Below are positions 35,985 through 44,357 of a DNA stretch of 64,000 nt, piece after piece. The DNA is from Maledivibacter halophilus (lineage in GTDB: Bacteria; Bacillota; Clostridia; Peptostreptococcales; Caminicellaceae). Under the pieces are notes generated by a model. That model was not told the origin of the DNA. It made no database searches and saw only the letters and a program-made list of their open reading frames with translations. A program made the position numbers and the translations under genes. The DNA lies in assembly GCF_900167445.1 (NCBI RefSeq), contig NZ_FUZT01000001.1, forward strand, positions 701,203 through 765,202, written 5' to 3'. Position 1 is the stretch's first letter, and the number at the start of each line of letters is the position of its first letter.

Positions 35985-36776
35985 ATGATGAAAGAACAGT
36001 TAATAACACGCAATAATAGATTATTGAGTACAAAAGCTTTGGTAGGCTCAGGATTACTTGTTGGATTAAGTGTTGTTCTAACGAGGTTTTTCGGAATAAT
36101 GCTTCCAATAGCAGGCATTCCAGGACTCAGAATAAGCTTTGGATCCATTCCAATATATACAGCTGGAATTTTATTTGGGCCATTAATTGGTGCGTTAACG
36201 GGAATAGCAGCAGATCTGCTGGGATTTATAATAAATCCAATTGGAGGTGCATATTTTCCTGGCTTTACATTAAGTGCAGCAATTAGGGGTGCAATACCCG
36301 GAATGATATATATTGGAATTAAATCTAATAAATTTAATAAATTAAGGTTTAATTTTAATATTATAAATACAGTTGTAGTAATGGTGCTGGCCGCTGGGGT
36401 TGTGAAAGCTCTGTTTATAAAGCAGGTATTAGTTTTACAAAATGGATGGATATATTACCAGGATAAGAAGCTGTCTGCTATATTTATTGCTTTATATATC
36501 ATAATAATATTTGCCTATGTGTCAATTCCAATATTAATGGGTAAAAAAAATATGAAGTTACAACAAAAATATTCTTTAGATAAAATATTTTTTGTTGTAA
36601 CTATTTCTACTTTAATTGTATCTATAGTTTTAAACAGCTTATGGCTTTCCATTCTTTTTGATAAAGGATATATGATTTTTCTGCCAACTAGAATAATTTC
36701 TAGTTTTATTACTATCCCGGTGAATACGTTTATATTATACTCTTTTATAAGACTTTCAAATAATATTAATTATTAA
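35985..36776 (+). CDS. ECF transporter S component, folate family
   Basis: 263 residues with about six hydrophobic helices. PIAGIPGLRISFGSIPIYTA and GILFGPLIGALTGIAADLLG near residues 40-85 are the FolT-type signature. The S component binds the vitamin and works with shared EcfA/EcfT modules encoded elsewhere. It is longer than most FolT proteins because of a polar insert near residues 140-190. ATG with GAGGAGG ribosome site (35973-35979). Placement after panB suggests a shared need for folate. I saw no tetrahydrofolate riboswitch upstream. Confidence 0.8.
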   Translation: MMKEQLITRNNRLLSTKALVGSGLLVGLSVVLTRFFGIMLPIAGIPGLRISFGSIPIYTAGILFGPLIGALTGIAADLLGFIINPIGGAYFPGFTLSAAIRGAIPGMIYIGIKSNKFNKLRFNFNIINTVVVMVLAAGVVKALFIKQVLVLQNGWIYYQDKKLSAIFIALYIIIIFAYVSIPILMGKKNMKLQQKYSLDKIFFVVTISTLIVSIVLNSLWLSILFDKGYMIFLPTRIISSFITIPVNTFILYSFIRLSNNINY

Positions 36777-36876
36777 ATTTTTTTAAAACTTAAGAGAAAC
36801 ATCAATAAGCAGCCAATTGAATGCTCTTATAAATAGTAACTCAATCAAGTATGGAATAATGGTTATTTATATTCAA

Positions 36877-37040
36877 ACTAACTCGTTGTGCTAATTTTGA
36901 TAGCAGAGTTTTAATATTTCCTTTATAATTTGGTAAGATTATAATTTCCTATGTGTTATAAAAATCACTCAAATGAAATATTAAAACTCCCTAAACTGCA
37001 TTTAAAATAAATTATTTGATTTACTAGCACAACAGGTTAA
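36877..37040. repeat. Palindromic MITE-like repeat, family 3, copy 1
   Basis: Ends TAACTCGTTGTGCTAATTT and TTTACTAGCACAACAGGTTA are inverted. An inner pair GAGTTTTAATATTTC (36906-36920) / GAAATATTAAAACTC (36975-36989) is a perfect second stem. About 164 nt, filling most of the gap between the S component and the formate channel. A shorter copy is at 53670-53740. Confidence 0.75.
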
Positions 37041-37097
37041 ATAAATATTGTTGATAGAAGATTAATATATGAACTTTGATTTCGGGAGAGGTGCTTA

Positions 37098-37898
37098 ATG
37101 GATAAAAAAATGCTATCACCTAAAGAAATTGCAAAGGCTACTGTCAATGTAGGATATGAAAAAGTTAATAAGTCTTCAACAACATTACTATTCTTAGGAG
37201 TATTAGCAGGTGCTTTTATTGCTTTTGGAGCAGTTGGGTCAACAATCATGGGTGCTTTAGTAAAAGATGAAGGCTTAGCCAAATTTATAGGAGCATCTGT
37301 TTTTCCTGTTGGACTGATACTTGTTATTATGGCTGGTGCTGAACTTTTTACGGGAAATAATCTAATGACTTTGGGCTTAATGACAAAGAGATATGGTGTA
37401 AAAGACATGTTTAGAAATTGGATTATTGTATATGCTGGAAACTTTATTGGATCATTGGCAGTGGCATTATTAATTGCAAAAAGTGGACTTTATGAAGGAG
37501 TAGTTGCTGATACAGCTATATCAATAGCTGTAAAAAAAACCACAATTATAACAAATTTAGGTTTGGGTGCAGTACTTTCAAGAGCAATTCTTTGTAACAT
37601 TATAGTTGTGCTTGCGGTTTGGCTTGCCACAGGAGCAAAAGATATGATTGGAAAGATATTTTCTTGTTGGTTTCCTATTATGCTATTTGTATTATCGGGG
37701 TATGAGCATAGTATAGCCAATATGTTTTTTATTTATGTAGGTAAATATATAGGTGCTGAGATTACCCAAGCTGAGATTTGGATTAATAATTTAATTCCCG
37801 TAACCGTAGGGAATTTAATTGGTGGAGCCATAATTGTACCGGTATGTTATTACCTTATTTTTTTCAAGGATAGTGAAAAAGCTCTGTCTACAAAGTAG
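37098..37898 (+). CDS. Formate/nitrite transporter family channel
   Basis: 266 residues with six helices. GAFIAFGAVGSTIMG, VGLILVIMAGAELFTGNNLM and the later GYEHSIANMFFIYVG are FNT hallmarks; the central His lies in the last. It could export formate, take it up, or carry nitrite or hydrosulfide. In an amino-acid and methyl-group fermenter, formate is the likeliest. ATG has a GGGAGAGGTG ribosome site. Monocistronic, closed by a strong bidirectional terminator. Confidence 0.88.
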   Translation: MDKKMLSPKEIAKATVNVGYEKVNKSSTTLLFLGVLAGAFIAFGAVGSTIMGALVKDEGLAKFIGASVFPVGLILVIMAGAELFTGNNLMTLGLMTKRYGVKDMFRNWIIVYAGNFIGSLAVALLIAKSGLYEGVVADTAISIAVKKTTIITNLGLGAVLSRAILCNIIVVLAVWLATGAKDMIGKIFSCWFPIMLFVLSGYEHSIANMFFIYVGKYIGAEITQAEIWINNLIPVTVGNLIGGAIIVPVCYYLIFFKDSEKALSTK

Positions 37899-37922
37899 TA
37901 AATAATATGTCTTAGAGCTATA

Positions 37923-37985
37923 AAAATACTAGCTGCCATCTATATGATTTTTAAATTATATAGATGGCAGCTAGTATTTTATTTT
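37923..37985. terminator. Strong bidirectional terminator
   Basis: AAAATACTAGCTGCCATCTA and its complement TAGATGGCAGCTAGTATTTT form a stem of about 23 bp (37923-37945 with 37958-37980). It separates the formate channel from the convergent activator gene. Confidence 0.9.
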
Positions 37986-38011
37986 AATCATCTATAGGGC
38001 ATTGATTCTAT

Positions 38012-39478
38012 TTATTTTTTTATTTTTAAAATCTTTAACCGATATTGAAGATGTTGTCTAGAAATTCCTAATTTTCTAGCTGCTTGACTATAGTTATTAT
38101 TACTATTTTCTATTTCTCTGGTAATTATTTTTTTTTCAATTTCTTTTAATGTTCTTTTTAAATTACCGGTTTGATACTTGTCATATGTATTAAAAATTTT
38201 TTTTGATTTAGAATTTTCAATTATATATTGAGGTAGATGATTGGGCTCTATGAAGATATCCTTTGAATCAGCTATACTCATAGCATAATCCATAGCGTGA
38301 CGCAGTTGCCTAACATTGCCTGGCCAGTTAAAATTTTTCAAAAGCTCCAGGGCTTTGTTTGAGATTCCCTTTATATTTTTCGCCATGATTTTATTATTGA
38401 CTTCTATAAAGTTTGTTACTAGCTCATCTATGTCATCAAGACGAAGACGTAGTGGAGGAATTTCAAGTGTTAGGACAGCTAATCGATAATAGAGGTCGGA
38501 TCTTAATTTATTTTTTTTAATGGCTTCTATAGGATTGATATTTGCAGCACTAATAATTCTAGTATTCACTAATAGTTCTTTATTACTTCCAATTCTACGA
38601 ATTTTTTTGGTTTCTAAAGCTCTTAATAATTTAGTTTGTAGAGATAACCCCATAGAATTAATTTCATCTAAAAATAAAGTTCCATTTTGGGCTTCTTCAA
38701 AAAGTCCCGGCCGGTCTGTAGCACCGGTAAAAGCCCCCTTGGTAGTTCCAAAAAGAATACTTTCTAATAGTTGTTCAGGAATTGCCCCGCAATTTACAGC
38801 TACAAAGGGACCATCCGATACAGAGCTGTGGTTATGCATGCTTTGAGCAAATAGCTCTTTTCCAGTTCCCGTTTCGCCAATTAAAAGCTTAGGATAATGA
38901 CTTTCACATATTTTTTTTGCCGTTTCTATTGTTTGGGTTAGAATATCGCTGGAACCAATTATATCTTCAAAATAATAGTGGGTTCCATTTTTGTTGTCAA
39001 GTTTTTTTTGATTTATAAGTTCATTTTGTAAGTTTACGATAGACCTAGAAAGTTGTTTTAATTCACTTATATCTTTAAATACAGATATGGCACCTATAAT
39101 TTCATTTTTAAAATATATAGGATAAGTACTATTAATTATATCTATGTGTTTATTTCCAGAAACCATATAATTCATATGTTTTTCTTTAATGGCTTTTCCG
39201 GTTTTTAGTACTTTTAAATGCATGCTATTATTTGTATCTAGTTTTGTACATTCGTCTATTCTGTATAATTCACTTATATGTTTCCCAAAAACATCTTTCT
39301 TTCTATATCCCTCTACATTTTCACAACCTTTGGAATAGTAGATGGTACGACCTTCTTTATCGACAACATGAATGCAAAAATCTTCAATTACTTCTATAGA
39401 TTTTAGAGGTAATTCATTTTTATGAATATTGTTAAAATTTAAATTTAAAACACAAGAATCATCATTTGTTTCATTCAT
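38012..39478 (-). CDS. PAS-domain sigma-54 activator (RocR-like)
   Basis: About 488 residues: N-terminal PAS sensor (about 20-140), AAA+ domain with Walker A GETGTGKELFAQSMHNH, GAFTGA loop, Walker B LFLDEINSM, then a Fis-type HTH (YSQAARKLGISRQHLQYRLK). It has no receiver, so a PAS ligand probably switches it. ATG 39478 is preferred because the ribosome site AAGGGGTGG precedes it; the frame from 39499 starts upstream of that site. It is divergent from the 39932 dehydrogenase gene. Two sigma-54 promoters with similar palindromes lie at 39867 and 46295, making it their likely activator. Confidence 0.9.
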   Translation of the reverse strand: MNETNDDSCVLNLNFNNIHKNELPLKSIEVIEDFCIHVVDKEGRTIYYSKGCENVEGYRKKDVFGKHISELYRIDECTKLDTNNSMHLKVLKTGKAIKEKHMNYMVSGNKHIDIINSTYPIYFKNEIIGAISVFKDISELKQLSRSIVNLQNELINQKKLDNKNGTHYYFEDIIGSSDILTQTIETAKKICESHYPKLLIGETGTGKELFAQSMHNHSSVSDGPFVAVNCGAIPEQLLESILFGTTKGAFTGATDRPGLFEEAQNGTLFLDEINSMGLSLQTKLLRALETKKIRRIGSNKELLVNTRIISAANINPIEAIKKNKLRSDLYYRLAVLTLEIPPLRLRLDDIDELVTNFIEVNNKIMAKNIKGISNKALELLKNFNWPGNVRQLRHAMDYAMSIADSKDIFIEPNHLPQYIIENSKSKKIFNTYDKYQTGNLKRTLKEIEKKIITREIENSNNNYSQAARKLGISRQHLQYRLKILKIKK

Positions 39479-39621
39479 AATAAAACACCACCCCTTCATG
39501 ACAAAAATTTAGATTTTGCGACAAAATATTACTTAATATCCTATTAATACATATTATACTATTTTGAAAGAAAAATTTTAAGAGGGCTATTATACGAAAA
39601 TTAAAAATATGCTGTAAACAA

Positions 39622-39655
39622 TGTAAAAAAATATTGCAAGCAAAATTTTTTTACA
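39622..39655 (+). promoter_or_regulatory. 34-bp palindromic activator site of the dehydrogenase/methyltransferase unit
   Basis: Arms TGTAAAAAAATATTGC (39622-39637) and GCAAAATTTTTTTACA (39640-39655) match at 15 of 16 positions. The centre lies about 230 bp upstream of the -24 element at 39868. A related palindrome at 46055 has almost the same spacing to the second promoter. Confidence 0.65.
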
Positions 39656-39864
39656 AATTAGCCATAAGAGAATTGATTTAATATGTATAACTCTTTTTTT
39701 ATAGTCAAGATGTAATAATCTTTTTACAAAATTTCTATAAAAAGAAGGATAGATAGGATAAAATATTTTTTAAAAATCAAATAAATAATTTATAGTTTAT
39801 TAAAACTTAGACTATTCCTTGGATACAAGGAAGGGATAAATATATAAATGAAATTTTTAGAAAA

Positions 39865-39882
39865 TATGGCATATGGGTTGCT
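39865..39882 (+). promoter_or_regulatory. Sigma-54 promoter of the dehydrogenase/MttB/BCCT unit
   Basis: TATGGCATATGGGTTGCT: GG at 39868-39869, ten bases, GC at 39880-39881. It lies about 50 bp before the start codon at 39932. Confidence 0.85.
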
Positions 39883-39931
39883 ATATATAATTATGTAAAA
39901 ACAATTACTTTTAAAGGTGAGGGGGATAAAA

Positions 39932-41152
39932 ATGAGAAAGATGGAGTATTTAAAAAATAAGCCAATAGCAGTTTTAGGAGCAGGAGCAGTAGGAAAGGCT
40001 CAAGCAGCAGATTGTGCATTAGCTGGGGCAAAGGTACGAATATGCGATCTACAACCTTTTGCCGAAAGAACTTTATTTGGGATAGAAAGACAGGGTATTA
40101 AGTTTTATGGTCAACAGTTAAATTTATATGGCTTTGAAAGAACAGGTGTTGCAAAATTTGATAAGGTTACTACGGATGTGGCAGAAGCTGTTAAGGGTGC
40201 AGGGATAATAATAATAGCTACACCATCGGCAGGCCATCGTCCATTTTTTGAAAAACTTATACCAGTTTTGGAAGATGGACAGGTAATTCATATTTTTCCG
40301 GACAATTATGGTTCACTTTTATTGAGAAAAATGATGCGTCAGGCAGGATGCAACAAGGATGTTATAGTAGGTGGGTGGTCCAGTTCTCCCTATGGAAGTA
40401 GGGTAGATGTTAAAGGAGGAGTGGTACTTCCACAAATCCGTGTATACTATAGAGCGATAACTTTAAGAGGAGCATCATTACCATCAAAGGATCAGGAAGC
40501 ATTTTTAGAAAGTACAAAATATATGGGATCAATGGATGCCATAACAAATGGGGATGGAGTAGTAGGAGGAAATACAGTTTTTGATACTGGCTTTAGTAAT
40601 GTTAACCCAATACTTCACTGTCCTGGAACATTATTGGGTGTTGGAACTATGGAAAATTATGGTGTAATTTTTGGTGAAAATAAATATGATTTTTCTATTT
40701 ATACCCATGCATATTGTCCATCTATTTCTCAAGTTCAATATACTTTATATAAAGAAGAATGTGAATTAGCAAAGGCTATGGGAGTTGGAATACAACATTT
40801 CGATAAAAAACAATTCTTCTCAAGGGAAAATATATTAGGATGTGAATATATGGGTAAAGATTATGAAATTCCCTTTGAAGAAATAGATGAAATTCAAATA
40901 GGAACTGGACCTCATAATATTAGCCATAGATATATAACAGAAGACATACCAGTAGGTTGCCATGTATATCATGAAATTGGTAAAAAATTTGGAGTAAAGA
41001 CTCCAATAATTGATTCTATGATTAATATTGCTTCAGCAATTTTAGAAAAGGATTTTTATAAGGAAGGATATACGCTAGATTATTTAGGTGTTGGACATAT
41101 GAATAAAGAGCAATTGTTAGATTATTTACACAATGGAGTTTATGTAGACTAG
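39932..41152 (+). CDS. NAD/NADP octopine/nopaline dehydrogenase family protein (2)
   Basis: About 406 residues. Rossmann motif IAVLGAGAVGKAQAADCALA near residue 12 and the helical opine-dehydrogenase domain with FSNVNPILHCPGTLLGVG and SHRYITEDIPVG. It differs clearly from the 18769 paralogue, with longer central loops, so it probably has another substrate. ATG 39932 lies 7 nt after AGGTGAGGGGG; GTG 39917 is inside that site. First gene behind a sigma-54 promoter. The methyltransferase gene follows after 286 nt that hold a palindromic element. Confidence 0.83.
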   Translation: MRKMEYLKNKPIAVLGAGAVGKAQAADCALAGAKVRICDLQPFAERTLFGIERQGIKFYGQQLNLYGFERTGVAKFDKVTTDVAEAVKGAGIIIIATPSAGHRPFFEKLIPVLEDGQVIHIFPDNYGSLLLRKMMRQAGCNKDVIVGGWSSSPYGSRVDVKGGVVLPQIRVYYRAITLRGASLPSKDQEAFLESTKYMGSMDAITNGDGVVGGNTVFDTGFSNVNPILHCPGTLLGVGTMENYGVIFGENKYDFSIYTHAYCPSISQVQYTLYKEECELAKAMGVGIQHFDKKQFFSRENILGCEYMGKDYEIPFEEIDEIQIGTGPHNISHRYITEDIPVGCHVYHEIGKKFGVKTPIIDSMINIASAILEKDFYKEGYTLDYLGVGHMNKEQLLDYLHNGVYVD

Positions 41153-41195
41153 GAATCCAAATACTGAAAGTTTAAGGTTGTATACTTATATATAA

Positions 41196-41369
41196 GCGTC
41201 AGATTAAGTTAGTATATTTCATGGGAAAAGGCAGATATTTTATTTGATTTATATATAACTAACTCTAAAGTATTATAAATCCTAATGTTGCTTATCCATA
41301 AGTAAATTTTTCTATAATATAAAAATTAGAAATTAAATCGTTGACTATAAATTAGTATTAATCTGACGC
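41196..41369. repeat. MITE-like element, family 4
   Basis: GCGTCAGATTAA (41196-41207) and TTAATCTGACGC (41358-41369) are perfect 12-bp terminal inverted repeats around about 150 nt of AT-rich DNA with no gene. Single copy in this window. It separates the dehydrogenase from mttB-like gene 1. Confidence 0.6.
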
Positions 41370-41438
41370 AGATGTTTTTATCTTTTGAATAGAGTATTTT
41401 ACAAAATATGTATTGTTTTATGTAAAGGAGGTTTGGAA

Positions 41439-42863
41439 ATGAAAAATGTTACGAATCGTAATATAAAATTTTCTATTCTTGATGAAAGGAAGATTCAAAA
41501 AATACATGAAGCCAGTATTGATTTAATTGAAAGAGTTGGTATGAAAATAATGGGTGAGCGCAGTTTAAAATTATTGCATAAAAGGGGAGCTAAAACCGAT
41601 AGTGCTGGGATAACAAGAATACCTAAGAAGATAGTAGAAAATGCAATTAAAACTGTTCCTAAAAATATAAAACTTTATACTAGAGATGGAGAACCCTATA
41701 TAAATGTAGATGGAGGAAATCAAATTTATTTTGGAACCCATGCAGATCAATTGGAATACGTTGATCCAATTTCAGGAGAAATAAGAAAGTTTTTAAAGAA
41801 AGACACAAAAACCATGTGTAAAATAGCTGATTATTTACCAAATATAGATTTTATATTATCGGTAGGGATGTCTGCAGATGTAAATCCGGAGGTGCAATCT
41901 CAAATAACATTTTTAGAAACAGTGAAAAATTTTAAGAAGCCCATTAATTTTTCTACTAATGATATCAAAGGCCTTCAAGACATAATAGATATGGCTTCAG
42001 TAGTGGCCGGGGGTTTAAAAAATTTACAGGAAAAACCATTTATTTTTAATTATTGTGAGCCAATACCACCATTAACTCATCCCATAGAGAGTACAGAGAA
42101 ATTATATATTAGTGCAAAAAATAGAATTCCTGTAGTTTATATGCCCTATTCTATGATGGGAGGGACTTCTCCATTGAGTTTTGCAGGAGCATTAACTCAA
42201 AATAATGCAGAAATATTAGTGGGGTTGGTAATTACACAATTAGTAAATGAAGGAGCGCCTTTCATATATGGCTCTATGCCAACAATTTTTGACATGAGGA
42301 CAACAATAGGATCATATGGGGCACCGGAATTCCATATGCTTATTGCAGCGGCATCGGAAATGGCAGATTATTATGGAATACCTTTTTATGGTACAGCAGG
42401 ATGCACTGATGCAAAAGTAATTGATGAACAAGCAATATCAGAGGTTACAATGGAAATATTTTCAACAATGCTTAGTAAGGCAAATATTGTTCATGATATA
42501 GGAGTAATGGATCACTGTAACAGTGTTTCACCAGAACTGGTTGTATTATCAAATGAATTTATTGAAAGCTGTAAGTATTATAATAAAGGAGTGAATGTAA
42601 GTAAGGAAGATATTGCAATGGATGTTATAGAAAAGGTAGGGCATGGAGGGCATTATCTTCAGGAGGAGCATACTATGCTTAATTTTAGAAATATATGGTA
42701 TCCTGAATATTTTAGCCGAAAAATTCAAAATCCTGATAAATCAGAAATTAAGAATTTAGTTAAAGAAAAGATAAAATATATAATTGAAAAACATGAGGTG
42801 CCCAAGTTGGATGATAATATATTGAAGGAACTTGATAAATGGTATAAAAAATGTGGTTATTAA
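41439..42863 (+). CDS. MttB-family (COG5598) methyltransferase 1, non-pyrrolysine
   Basis: About 474 residues of the trimethylamine methyltransferase superfamily. FNYCEPIPPLTHP, PYSMMGGTSPLSFAGAL, GSMPTIFDMRTT and the late VGHGGHYLQEEHTM are family blocks. No in-frame TAG occurs, so there is no pyrrolysine. Such members (MtgB, MtpB, MtcB, MtyB) take a methyl group from glycine betaine, proline betaine, carnitine or butyrobetaine and pass it to a corrinoid protein. No corrinoid protein gene is nearby. ATG 41439 has AAAGGAGG; the frame from 41385 begins upstream of that. The two BCCT genes make a quaternary amine substrate likely. Confidence 0.88.
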   Translation: MKNVTNRNIKFSILDERKIQKIHEASIDLIERVGMKIMGERSLKLLHKRGAKTDSAGITRIPKKIVENAIKTVPKNIKLYTRDGEPYINVDGGNQIYFGTHADQLEYVDPISGEIRKFLKKDTKTMCKIADYLPNIDFILSVGMSADVNPEVQSQITFLETVKNFKKPINFSTNDIKGLQDIIDMASVVAGGLKNLQEKPFIFNYCEPIPPLTHPIESTEKLYISAKNRIPVVYMPYSMMGGTSPLSFAGALTQNNAEILVGLVITQLVNEGAPFIYGSMPTIFDMRTTIGSYGAPEFHMLIAAASEMADYYGIPFYGTAGCTDAKVIDEQAISEVTMEIFSTMLSKANIVHDIGVMDHCNSVSPELVVLSNEFIESCKYYNKGVNVSKEDIAMDVIEKVGHGGHYLQEEHTMLNFRNIWYPEYFSRKIQNPDKSEIKNLVKEKIKYIIEKHEVPKLDDNILKELDKWYKKCGY

Positions 42864-42890
42864 CTAAAACAAACAAGGGAGGAAAATATT

Positions 42891-44306
42891 TTGCACCACA
42901 ATCTAAATCAAATACATGAGGCTTCAATGAAAATATTGGAGAATACAGGTATAAAACTATATCATCCTGAAATTTTAAAAATAGTTAAAGAAAAGGGAAT
43001 AAAGGTATGGGGGGATACTGTATATTTTTCTAGAGGGCAGATAATGGAATGGGTGAGTAAGGCTCCTAAAAATTTTAAAATTTATGCTAGAAATCCACAG
43101 TACGATATGTCTATTGGCGGTGATAATGTAGAATATTGTAGTGGCTATGGATGCACATCTATAATAGAAAAAGATGGAAATGTTCGTCAAGCTTCATTAA
43201 ATGACTATATAAAATTTCTTAAAATAATACATCAAAGTAAATATTTTAATATTAATGGTGGAATACCTATACAACCTACGGATTTAAAAGAGAATGAAAG
43301 TTATTTGCTTATGGTATATGCCACTATACTTTATTCTGATAAATGCATTATGGGCATACCGGGTAAAGAAAAAGAGATTAAAGATATTATGGAGATACTT
43401 AGTATACTTTTTGGTGGAAGAGAAAAATTTATTGAAAAGCCTAGGAGCATTACATTAATAAGTACTACAAGTCCACTGCAAATTGACAAAGTTGCATCAG
43501 ATACTATGATGACATGTATAAATTATAATCAGCCTATTATTGTTACTCCTGGACCTATTTCAGGGAGTACAGGTCCGATTACTTTGGCAGGTAATATAGC
43601 TTTGGGAAACGCTGAAACATTAGTAGGGATAGCATTGTCTCAAATGATCAAAGAGGGGACTCCAGTTGTTTACGGAATGCTTCCAACAACTACTGATATG
43701 AGAACAGGATATGTGTCTATTGGTTCTCCAGGTTTTGCAATTCAATCAAAATATAGTTCAAGATTAGCTAAAATGTATGGTTTACCTAACCGTAGTGGGG
43801 GCGCAGTTACTGATGCTAAGGGGTTATCGGTTCAAAGTGGATATGAAAGTATGTTGTCAATGTTTGCCTGCCATCAAGAAAAGTCCAATTTGATTATTCA
43901 TAGTGCAGGAATTATGGATGGATTTGGGGCAATGTCATATGAACAGTTTATGGTTGATTTAGAAATAATAAGCATGCTTAACTACTATTTTCAAGACATT
44001 GAAGCAGATGATGAGTCTCTTGCAGTTGATATCATAAATGAAGTAGGACCAGGTGGTCAATTTTTGTCTCATGAACACACATTTTCCAGATGTCGTACAG
44101 AGCCCTGGGTATCTACTATAGGTGTTAGATCAATATTAAAGGGAGAAACAGCAAATGAAAGGATATTTAAAAATATTACTAAAAATGTGAAATATATGTT
44201 AGATGCATATGAAAAACCTTTCCTTGATCATAAGATTAAAAAAGAGCTCATTAATTATTTAGAAAGTAAAGGGATAGAAAAGGAAAAAATAGAGAAGATC
44301 GGATAA
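42891..44306 (+). CDS. MttB-family methyltransferase 2, non-pyrrolysine
   Basis: 471 residues, the same superfamily: IVTPGPISGSTGPITLAGNI, YGMLPTTTDMRTGYVSIGSP and VGPGGQFLSHEHTFSRCRTE. It is distinct from copy 1, so it may act on a second compound or on a later demethylation step. No in-frame TAG. TTG start with GGGAGG (42878-42883), 27 nt after copy 1, so the two are co-transcribed. The next gene is a BCCT transporter. Confidence 0.87.
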   Translation: MHHNLNQIHEASMKILENTGIKLYHPEILKIVKEKGIKVWGDTVYFSRGQIMEWVSKAPKNFKIYARNPQYDMSIGGDNVEYCSGYGCTSIIEKDGNVRQASLNDYIKFLKIIHQSKYFNINGGIPIQPTDLKENESYLLMVYATILYSDKCIMGIPGKEKEIKDIMEILSILFGGREKFIEKPRSITLISTTSPLQIDKVASDTMMTCINYNQPIIVTPGPISGSTGPITLAGNIALGNAETLVGIALSQMIKEGTPVVYGMLPTTTDMRTGYVSIGSPGFAIQSKYSSRLAKMYGLPNRSGGAVTDAKGLSVQSGYESMLSMFACHQEKSNLIIHSAGIMDGFGAMSYEQFMVDLEIISMLNYYFQDIEADDESLAVDIINEVGPGGQFLSHEHTFSRCRTEPWVSTIGVRSILKGETANERIFKNITKNVKYMLDAYEKPFLDHKIKKELINYLESKGIEKEKIEKIG

Positions 44307-44357
44307 GTAGTAATTATTGTACCTAAAAATTAGATTTAAACAGGGGGATTTTATTTA

